A stretch of DNA of 24,512 nt from NCBI GenBank assembly GCA_031274005.1, contig JAISQU010000128.1:1-24512 (forward strand). Reading direction: 5' to 3'. A model generated the notes under the pieces. That model searched no databases and had not been told where the DNA came from. It was given only the letters and a program-made list of their open reading frames with translations. Made by a program: the position numbers and the translations under genes. The first letter of the stretch is position 1. Every line of letters begins with the position of its first letter. This DNA comes from Spirochaetales bacterium (GTDB lineage Bacteria; Spirochaetota; Spirochaetia; DTKZ01). This document shows, one piece after another, positions 1 through 5,667 of this stretch.

Positions 1-599
1 AAGAATATTTCATAGTCCGGCGCGTCATCAAGGGTATAGGCTTCGGCAAGCGCCGTACGGCGGCCGGAAACAAGCCGGGTGCTTTGTCCCGCCGCGTAGG
101 GATAATGCAGGGTAACCGCGGACCTTCCGTCCAGGGAGAAAATAACCCCGTAGCGGCTCTCCGCGCTCATATAGGCAAGCTGCACGGTATTGCCCTCGCG
201 CACAACCGTATCATTCTGCACCCGCTCATCCCCGCCGCCGGTTTTCAGATACACGGCAAGTTCCGTGTTTCCCTTTGCCCGCTCTTCTTCCCCGTCCTGG
301 CGGGAAAACCAGAAAGCAGGCAGTATAAGCGCCGCGAGAAGGGCTGCCGCGCAGAGGCCCATAACCGGACGGCGCAAACGCGGAGTCCTGCCGCCGCTTT
401 TCCGCAGGGCGGCCTTTTTTTGTATTTCCGCGGCGCTCAGCGCCGCGGGCATGGCCGCGAGGATTTCCTCATCCGAACGCCGCAGTTCCGCGACGCGGCC
501 GGCAAGCGAAGAATCGGCTGCCAGCGCGGCTTCGACATCGGCCTTTTCCCATGGGGCAAGCTCCCCCAGATTATAGCGCTCAAGCATCAAATCATTCAT
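1..599 (-). CDS. Membrane-anchored anti-sigma-like protein (partial)
   Basis: The reading frame is open from an ATG at 599 to the left edge, so at least 199 residues are visible and the C-terminus is missing. The start overlaps the end of the sigma-factor gene by 8 bases (ATGAATGA), which indicates translational coupling. The N-terminal ~75 residues are Ala/Glu-rich and helical, a basic stretch follows, and one membrane segment lies at about residues 79-98 (GLCAAALLAALILPAFWF). The rest should be extracytoplasmic and contains LAVYLKTGG and GNTVQLAYMSAESRYG, which recall the DUF4384-like C-terminal domains of some anti-sigma or regulator proteins. Known pattern: ECF sigma genes are usually followed by their membrane anti-sigma factor. 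I infer that role here. No HxxxCxxC zinc motif is visible, so it is not a classical ZAS-type protein. Confidence 0.6.
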   Translation of the reverse strand, partial: MNDLMLERYNLGELAPWEKADVEAALAADSSLAGRVAELRRSDEEILAAMPAALSAAEIQKKAALRKSGGRTPRLRRPVMGLCAAALLAALILPAFWFSRQDGEEERAKGNTELAVYLKTGGGDERVQNDTVVREGNTVQLAYMSAESRYGVIFSLDGRSAVTLHYPYAAGQSTRLVSGRRTALAEAYTLDDAPDYEIF

Positions 600-1089
600 G
601 AGTCCCTCCTGTACCGCCTTCATAGCGCAGCCGCGCCCGGGAGGCGAAACTGCGGAGCCTTTTGCGCACGCCGCTGAAAGACATTCCCACGGCAGCGCCT
701 ATCTCCTGAAGCGTCATGCCGTCCGCATGGTACATATAACAGATCGTTCTGGTCTGCTCCGATTCGTTCTCAAAAAGCATATCCATAATCATTTTCGCCT
801 CTACCAGGTCATAGCCCCTTTCGACGGCAATCGTGTTGTCCGGATCCTCATGCGCTGTTTCCGCGTGCCGCCGCTTCCAGCGTATCCGGTTCAGACAAAT
901 GTTCGTGGCGATGGTATACAAAAGCGACGACGGAAACCGTCCGCGTAGCTTTTCCTCCCCCCGCAGGAAATTTACAAATACATCCTGGGCCGCGTCCACG
1001 GCGTCTTCCCCGTTCCCCAGCATCTTCCTGCAGCGCCGCAAAACCATCGGCCTGTATTTTTCGTAGTACTCTCTGGCGTCACTGCCCAC
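592..1089 (-). CDS. ECF-family RNA polymerase sigma factor
   Basis: The product is a 165-residue sigma-70 family protein with only regions 2 and 4, the layout of ECF (group 4) sigma factors. Region 2 includes DAVDAAQDVFVNFLR and YTIATNICLNRIRWKRR, which binds the -10 element. Region 4 includes MTLQEIGAAVGMSFSGVRKRL, a helix-turn-helix for the -35 element. I chose the GTG at 1089 because GGGAGG sits 6 nt upstream of it. An in-frame ATG at 1131 and a codon at 1206 would add residues that do not look like the family and have no ribosome binding site. The gene overlaps the downstream anti-sigma-like gene, so the two form a regulatory pair. The stimulus cannot be told from sequence. Confidence 0.85.
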   Translation of the reverse strand: MGSDAREYYEKYRPMVLRRCRKMLGNGEDAVDAAQDVFVNFLRGEEKLRGRFPSSLLYTIATNICLNRIRWKRRHAETAHEDPDNTIAVERGYDLVEAKMIMDMLFENESEQTRTICYMYHADGMTLQEIGAAVGMSFSGVRKRLRSFASRARLRYEGGTGGTHE

Positions 1090-1131
1090 GCATATCCTCC
1101 CGCCGCGTTCCGGTTGTTTCTCAGGACGCAT

Positions 1132-1145
1132 GTTATATATATAAC
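1132..1145. promoter_or_regulatory. Perfect AT palindrome upstream of the sigma gene
   Basis: The 14-bp self-complementary sequence GTTATATATATAAC lies 43 bp upstream of the chosen GTG start of the ECF sigma gene. It is AT-rich within GC-rich DNA. It could be an operator or part of an AT-rich promoter. No -35/-10 pair could be assigned with confidence. Confidence 0.3.
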
Positions 1146-1282
1146 ACCAAAGGAAAAGATTTTTGTACTTTTTTGTGAAAAATATGGCGCCATTCCTCCC
1201 CCGCAAGTTTGGGCCTTCCCGGCCTGTTTCCCCCGTATGCCCAAGGCATCGGCGTTCATTTTTTTCAGTTATCTATGGCGCA

Positions 1283-1476
1283 TTTTTTGCGGCGAAGCCG
1301 CAAAAAACCGGGCTATCCGCTCCAATCTTTTGGCTGCGCCAAAAGGATTTCCGCTTCTATCCCTTGCGCACCCAGGGTCTTTTTCGGCCTGTAGCCTTTT
1401 ATATACGCCAAAGCCTTTATTGGGCCTCGTTCTGGCGCAACCACGGAATAGAAAAATGCTGCATTTTTCTATTCCG
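1283..1476. repeat. Three perfect short-loop palindromes in non-coding DNA
   Basis: The stretch 1146-1605 holds no credible gene. Three perfect hairpins are visible: 1283-1307 (11-bp stem TTTTTTGCGGC, loop GAA), 1327-1345 (8-bp stem CTTTTGGC, loop TGC) and 1444-1476 (15-bp stem CGGAATAGAAAAATG, loop CTG). Short ORFs across them are by-products of the palindromes. The 3-nt loops with varied stems look like members of a dispersed palindromic repeat family. A second copy of the connecting sequence is not obvious in this window. Confidence 0.5.
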
Positions 1477-1605
1477 CTTTGACTGACGCCTTGTTATCAT
1501 AAACAGGCTCACGCGTGCGTTTGTATGGGTATGCTGCAATCCCTGGCACGGCCTAGGGGCTTCCGGTGATTTTGCACGGAAAAATTGGTGCACCCGGTTG
1601 AAAGG

Positions 1606-2265
1606 CAATCGTGAAGTACACTGGTGACTTTCTCCGCACATTTCCGTCCCGCCTGCGGCGGGCGCGCTTTCACGGAAATGTGCGGAAGGGGCATAACCGT
1701 CACGGCAATCGCTTCGCGATTGCGTTATATTCAGCAGCTTTGGTGACAATCGTGAAGTACACTGGTGGCTTTCTCCGCACATTTCCGGGGCCGACATGCG
1801 GTTCGCATAGGCGGGACACTTTCACGGAAATGTGCGGGCAGGGCATAACCAGCACGGCAATCGCTGCGCGATTGCGTTATATTCAGCAGCTTTGGTGACA
1901 ATCGTGAAGTACACTGGTGACTTCTACCGCAATTTCCGTCCCGCCTGCGGCGGGCACGCTTTCACGGAAATTGCGGATGGGGCATAACAATCCGGCAATT
2001 GCTTCGCAATTGCGTTTTAACCAGGAGCTTTGCGGCCAAGCATGAAGCGTACTGGTGACCTTCACCGCAATTTCCGGCGGCAACTTCTCCCGCCGATGCG
2101 GGACACTATCACGGAAATGTGCGGGCAGGGCATAACCAGCACGGCAATTGCTGCGCAATTGCGTTATATTCAGCAGCTTTGGTGACAATCGTGAAGTACA
2201 CTGGTGACTTCTACCGCAATTTCCGGGGCCGACATGCGGTTCGCCTATGCGAACCGCATGTCGGC
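1606..2265 (+). repeat. Tandem array 1 of a structured ~145-bp repeat (5 copies)
   Basis: The motif TACACTGGTGAC or a close variant recurs at 1617, 1757, 1909, about 2047 and 2197, giving periods of 138-152 bp. Each unit carries: an outer stem formed by CCGCACATTTCCG and CGGAAATGTGCGG (or CCGCAATTTCCG and CGGAAATTGCGG); an inner hairpin between those arms (for example CCCGCC-TGC-GGCGGG); a GGCATAACC linker; and a second hairpin such as GCAATCGC-TTC-GCGATTGC. Overlapping short ORFs in all frames are translations of the repeat and not genes. The last copy ends in a perfect 17-bp hairpin at 2228-2265. The same family occurs in three other places in the window. Confidence 0.9.
2228..2265 (+). repeat. 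Terminal long hairpin of array 1
   Basis: This is a perfect inverted repeat: arm GCCGACATGCGGTTCGC (2228-2244), loop CTAT (2245-2248), complementary arm (2249-2265). It replaces the inner hairpin of the last repeat unit, after which the repeat stops. The -35 box of the yhcH operon begins 3 bp later. An identical hairpin is found at 5592-5629. Confidence 0.95.
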
Positions 2266-2268
2266 TAC

Positions 2269-2297
2269 TTGCCGCTTTTCCTTGAATGGCGCATACT
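2269..2297 (+). promoter_or_regulatory. Promoter of the yhcH-lrgB operon
   Basis: A -35 box TTGCCG (2269-2274) and a -10 box CATACT (2292-2297) are separated by 17 bp. Transcription would begin near 2304, giving a leader of about 30 nt that includes the ribosome binding site TAAGGAGGG. The -35 box abuts the terminal repeat hairpin. Confidence 0.6.
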
Positions 2298-2333
2298 TTT
2301 GTGCAGCGCCGGACGGCGTGTAAGGAGGGTCAC

Positions 2334-2789
2334 ATGATTTACGATCTGGTAACAAAACTGACGGCATATAAAGGAATTTCGAAGAATCTCGACGCGGCGA
2401 TTGATTATCTTTTGAAGACCGACGTAACAAAACTTCCCGACGGAAAGCACCCTGTCTGCGGCGATGATCTTATCGCGCAGGCCTCGCATTACGAAACGAA
2501 AAGCCTCGCCGAGGCGCGTTTTGAGGCGCATAAAAAGTATATAGATATACAGATGGTTCTTGACGGAAAGGAGGGCTGTTATTATCTTCCTCTGGAGGGG
2601 CTTGAGGAGGATGGGCCTTTTCAGGAGGACAGGGATCTGGGGTTTTACAAGGGCGGGGAGACTATTGGTTTTCCTCTGGAGGCGGGTATGTTCGCGGTTT
2701 TTTTTCCTCATGACGCGCATAAACCTTCCTGCGATTTTGAGGGAAAAAAATCGAAAATACATAAAGTTGTTCTGAAAGTTTTGGCGTAA
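2334..2789 (+). CDS. YhcH/YjgK/YiaL family protein (NanQ-like)
   Basis: The 151-residue product matches the YhcH/YjgK/YiaL (DUF386) family in length and pattern. These are cupin-fold proteins; E. coli YhcH (NanQ) is a sialic-acid anomerase and relatives sit in sugar catabolic operons. Characteristic stretches are KHPVCGDDLIAQASHYETK, RFEAHKKYIDIQMVLDGKE and GMFAVFFPHDAHKPSC. The conserved His and Glu residues in EAHKKYIDIQ and FFPHDAHKP are where the family places its metal/substrate site. The ATG at 2334 follows TAAGGAGGG with good spacing. It is the first gene of a five-gene operon, but no sialic-acid or sugar-phosphate genes are nearby, so the substrate is open. Confidence 0.85.
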   Translation: MIYDLVTKLTAYKGISKNLDAAIDYLLKTDVTKLPDGKHPVCGDDLIAQASHYETKSLAEARFEAHKKYIDIQMVLDGKEGCYYLPLEGLEEDGPFQEDRDLGFYKGGETIGFPLEAGMFAVFFPHDAHKPSCDFEGKKSKIHKVVLKVLA

Positions 2790-2835
2790 CCGGGATTTCG
2801 ATAGTATCGGTCTGAGGTATCAAAAGGAGAAAATT

Positions 2836-3477
2836 ATGAGCGATGTAATGACATGGCACCACGAAGCGCTCGCGAACCGGGCTGTGGAGGCCCTGAAAAA
2901 GAGTTTTTTTGACGCGGTGTATTTTCCTGCCGCGGAGAAGGCGGCGCAGTATATCATGGGTTTTGTTGCGGCCGGAACCCGCGTCGGCTTTGGCGGGTCC
3001 ATGACCGTAAAGAGCATGGGCATACAGGACAAGGTAAAGGCAAAGGGCGGGGTTGTTCTTGACCACGGCGTACCGGGGCTTTCGCCGGAGGAAACGCTTT
3101 CCATCAGGCGGCAGCAGCTTACCTGCGATCTTTTTCTTACCGGTACAAACGCGATAACCCTTGACGGTTCTCTTGTGAATGTTGACGGATGCGGCAACCG
3201 TGTGGCCGCCATGACCTTCGGCCCAAAAAAAGTCATTGTCGTCGCGGGAACAAACAAAATCCGTAAAGACCTGGACGCGGCTCTGGAACGCATCAAATAC
3301 CTTGCCGGTCCCCTCAACAACAAGAGGCTTTCGCGGCAGAACCCCTGTACCAAAACAGGAACCTGTATGGACTGCCAGGGTGAAGGCCGGATTTGCAATG
3401 TTTACACCATACTAAAAAGGCGGCCCAGTGCCACGGATATGACAATTATAATCACGGGGGAAGCGCTGGGGTACTGA
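2836..3477 (+). CDS. LUD-domain protein (LutC/YkgG-like, DUF162)
   Basis: The 213-residue protein looks like a stand-alone LUD domain (lactate-utilisation family, PF02589). Visible elements include VGFGGSMTVKSMGIQ near residue 50, LDHGVPGLSPEETLSIRRQQL, LTGTNAITLDGSLVNVDG and the MTFGPKKVIVVAGTNKI segment near residue 130. These are typical of the Rossmann-like fold of this family. The C-terminus has a Cys-rich stretch (NPCTKTGTCMDCQGEGRIC) that could bind a metal or Fe-S cluster. The partners LutA and LutB are absent, so a lactate oxidase complex is not indicated here. It has an AAGGAG site before the ATG at 2836, and its stop codon overlaps the next start (TGATG). Confidence 0.8.
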   Translation: MSDVMTWHHEALANRAVEALKKSFFDAVYFPAAEKAAQYIMGFVAAGTRVGFGGSMTVKSMGIQDKVKAKGGVVLDHGVPGLSPEETLSIRRQQLTCDLFLTGTNAITLDGSLVNVDGCGNRVAAMTFGPKKVIVVAGTNKIRKDLDAALERIKYLAGPLNNKRLSRQNPCTKTGTCMDCQGEGRICNVYTILKRRPSATDMTIIITGEALGY

Positions 3478-4238
3478 TGGTATTTCTTTCTAAAATTTGT
3501 ACGGTTCTCATTTTGCCTCCGGGATGTTTTGTCTCGGGGCTTTTGATTTTTGCGCTGTTTTTTCCGCGAAGACGCAGGATTGCCATGACGCTTGCCGCGG
3601 CGCTGCTGTATGCGCTTTCCATTGAACCTGTGAAGGATGTTCTTTTAAAACCTCTTGAAGACTTTTACCCGCCTTTGGACGCCGGCGCGGCGGCATCGGC
3701 GGCGGACGCTCAGGCCCTTGTGGTTTTGGGCGGCGGAACCGTGCAGGCCTCGCCCGAAGCGGGGGAGGGCAGGGACGCGCTTGCGCCTGGCGCGCTGAAA
3801 CGGGCGGTGTACGCTTTCAGCCTTCGAGATATTTTTCCGGGCGCTTATATCGCCGCCGGAGGCAGGGTTTTCGATTACGGGCAGGAGGCGGAGACCGATG
3901 TAATGGGCCGTCTTCTTGTTTCGCTGGGGCTGCCTGAGGAGCGTGTCCTGAAAGAGGGAGAAAGCCGGAACACCTGGCAGAATGCGGAAAATATCGCGCG
4001 GCTTTTCGGGTATAAAAAAATCATTCTTGTTACATCGGCGTACCACATGAGGCGGAGCGTCTTTTGTTTCGAGAATAACGGTTTTTCCGTAATCCCCGCG
4101 CCTGCCGATTACCGGTGCGCGCGCAATTCCCCCTATGACATTTTTAGCTTTTTGCCGTCGCCGGACGCCTTTCTCGGAACATACGAGGCCCTGCACGAAT
4201 ACGCGGGCCTTTTGTATTACAGGCTGGTCTATCCGTGA
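3477..4238 (+). CDS. ElyC/SanA/YdcF family (DUF218) membrane protein
   Basis: The 253-residue product has two N-terminal membrane segments (about residues 8-28 and 33-50) followed by a DUF218 domain. Family signatures are ALVVLGGGTVQ, IAAGGRVF, GESRNTWQNAENIARLF and ILVTSAYHMRRSVFCFENNGF. E. coli relatives ElyC and SanA act at the cell envelope and affect peptidoglycan or lipid-carrier metabolism; the biochemical reaction is not settled. I chose the ATG at 3477 because it overlaps the preceding stop codon (TGATG) and gives the expected membrane-anchored N-terminus. The product's end overlaps lrgA by 4 nt. Confidence 0.85.
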   Translation: MVFLSKICTVLILPPGCFVSGLLIFALFFPRRRRIAMTLAAALLYALSIEPVKDVLLKPLEDFYPPLDAGAAASAADAQALVVLGGGTVQASPEAGEGRDALAPGALKRAVYAFSLRDIFPGAYIAAGGRVFDYGQEAETDVMGRLLVSLGLPEERVLKEGESRNTWQNAENIARLFGYKKIILVTSAYHMRRSVFCFENNGFSVIPAPADYRCARNSPYDIFSFLPSPDAFLGTYEALHEYAGLLYYRLVYP

Positions 4239-4603
4239 AAACAGCGCGGGGCATGGCGATAATCCTGGGGCTTCTGGTTCTGGGGGAGGCGCTTTCTTTT
4301 CTTCTGGGCATTCCGGTACCCGGCAGCGTGCTGGGTATGGTTCTTATGGCTTCGGGCCTTGGCCTGAAAATTATCCGCCTTGAATGGGTCAAGGACGCAG
4401 GCGGGTTTCTTACGGGAAATCTCGCTTTTTTCTTTGTGCCTGTGGGCGTGGGTTTTATCGCGCATTTTGACCTGCTGCGCACGCAGGGGCCGGTTATTCT
4501 GGGGGTTACGGTTTTCAGCACGCTCTGCGTACTCGCCGCGGCGGGGCTTTGCCACCAATGGATTTCGGGAAAATCCCGAAAACAGGAGAAAGGCGGCGAA
4601 TGA
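4235..4603 (+). CDS. lrgA: LrgA/CidA family holin-like membrane protein
   Basis: This 122-residue protein has four hydrophobic segments and the family signature LGIPVPGSVLGMVLM near residue 25, followed by GGFLTGNLAFFFVPVGVGF. LrgA/CidA proteins are small membrane proteins that work with LrgB/CidB; they were described as holin/antiholin-like and are also linked to pyruvate and by-product export. The start is GTG at 4235, overlapping the previous stop (GTGA). The neighbouring lrgB start overlaps its stop, as expected for a co-translated pair. Confidence 0.9.
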   Translation: MKTARGMAIILGLLVLGEALSFLLGIPVPGSVLGMVLMASGLGLKIIRLEWVKDAGGFLTGNLAFFFVPVGVGFIAHFDLLRTQGPVILGVTVFSTLCVLAAAGLCHQWISGKSRKQEKGGE

Positions 4604-5295
4604 CGCGGATTTTTACTTCGCCCGCCGCTTTTGCGGCCCTGACTTTTATTGTATACGCCGCGGCCCTCGGGCTGTACAAAAAGTTTAAGTTCTTTCTTTT
4701 ACATCCTGTTCTGGTTTCCATCGCCGCGCTTATCGCCATCCTGCGCCTCGCGGGCCTCTCCTATGAGGAATATAGCAGGGGAGGGATTTTTATTACCTCG
4801 CTTCTTTCCCCCGCGGTGGTAGCCCTGGGGATTTCCCTGTACCGGGAGTTCGGCAAGATACGCAAAGAAGCCGGCGCCATTGTCATAACAACCATATTCG
4901 GCAGCCTTGTGGGAATCATTTCCGCGGTGGTTCCGGCGCTTCTTTTAGGCTCGCCCCCGCAGGTAATCATCTCGCTGGCGCCGAAATCGGTAACAACACC
5001 TATTGCCATGGAGATAGCGGGCAAGCTGGGCGGAGTCCCCTCGCTGGCCGCGGTTATCGTTATTCTTACCGGTGTTTTTGGCGCGGTCACAGGCCCGGCT
5101 GTTTTGGGCCTTCTGCATATAACGCAGGAGTCGGCCTTCGGGCTTGCCATGGGTTTTGCCGCTCACGGGGTGGGCACGGCGCGGGCCTTTGAAAAAGCGG
5201 ACGCTGCGGGCGCGTTTGCCGGCCTTGGCCTGTGTCTGAACGGCCTCGCCACATCGGTCCTGACGCCGGTCATTATCAGCTTGATACCCGGATAA
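4600..5295 (+). CDS. lrgB: LrgB/CidB family membrane protein
   Basis: This 231-residue polytopic membrane protein shows the LrgB signatures HPVLVSIAALIAIL, LLSPAVVALGISLYR, ISLAPKSVTTPIAMEIAGKLGG, LTGVFGAVTGP and GFAAHGVGTARAFE. It acts with LrgA in the inner membrane; proposed roles are control of autolysis and transport of pyruvate or glycolate-like compounds. The ATG at 4600 overlaps the lrgA stop codon (ATGA) and has AGGAGAAAGG upstream. It is the last gene of the operon starting at 2334. No clear intrinsic terminator follows before repeat array 2. Confidence 0.92.
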   Translation: MTRIFTSPAAFAALTFIVYAAALGLYKKFKFFLLHPVLVSIAALIAILRLAGLSYEEYSRGGIFITSLLSPAVVALGISLYREFGKIRKEAGAIVITTIFGSLVGIISAVVPALLLGSPPQVIISLAPKSVTTPIAMEIAGKLGGVPSLAAVIVILTGVFGAVTGPAVLGLLHITQESAFGLAMGFAAHGVGTARAFEKADAAGAFAGLGLCLNGLATSVLTPVIISLIPG

Positions 5296-5325
5296 GAAAG
5301 AAAAAGACAGGGCAGACGCAGAGGG

Positions 5326-5629
5326 GCGCTTTCACGGAAATGTGCGGGGTGAGGCATAACCACCTCGGCAATCGCTTCGCAATTGCGTTGTAACCGGGCG
5401 CTTTGTTTTTTAGCCGGTAGGGTACTGGTGACATTTACCGCAATTTCCGCCCGCCTGCGGCGGGAACGCTTTCACGGAAATGTGCGGATGGGGCATAACC
5501 ACCTCGGCAATTGCGCAGCAATTGCCCTTATATTCACCAGCTTTGGTGACAAGCCTAAAGAGTAATGGTGACTTTCTCCGCAATTTCCGGAGCCGACATG
5601 CGGTTCGCCTATGCGAACCGCATGTCGGC
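5326..5629 (+). repeat. Array 2 of the structured repeat
   Basis: The array starts about 30 bp after lrgB, in the right arm of an inner hairpin (GGGCGCTTTCACGGAAATG). It has TACTGGTGAC-type motifs at about 5422 and 5562. Inner stems present include GCAATTGC pairs and CCCGCC-TGC-GGCGGG. One unit uses the linker TTTTTTAGCCGGTAGGG instead of the GACAATCGTGAAG linker of array 1, so two subtypes alternate. The array ends with the hairpin 5592-5629 (17-bp stem, loop CTAT), identical to the one closing array 1. Confidence 0.9.
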
Positions 5630-5632
5630 GGC

Positions 5633-5661
5633 TTGTTTGCCGGCCGGGAGTGTGCTATCAT
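5633..5661 (+). promoter_or_regulatory. typA promoter, predicted leaderless
   Basis: The boxes are TTGTTT (5633-5638) and TATCAT (5656-5661) with a 17-bp spacer, starting 3 bp after the terminal hairpin of array 2. Only 6 nt separate the -10 box from the typA ATG and there is no Shine-Dalgarno sequence, so transcription should start at or next to the A of the start codon. Confidence 0.6.
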
Positions 5662-5667
5662 GGGCCC

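Noticed and set aside
1606..2265. CRISPR array
   Set aside because: Period of 138-152 bp with variation throughout the unit, no short identical repeat with unique spacers and no cas genes.
1611..2337. Several overlapping 60-130 residue ORFs on both strands in repeat array 1, with matching ones in arrays 2-4 (sharing motifs such as RFHGNVR and TAISARLRR)
   Set aside because: They are translations of the same hairpin-rich DNA repeat in different frames, lack ribosome binding sites and appear on both strands. Their similarity reflects the DNA repeat, not protein conservation.
5611..5667. Upstream ATG extension of typA
   Set aside because: It begins inside the terminal repeat hairpin and upstream of the promoter. 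The shorter start gives the normal TypA N-terminus.
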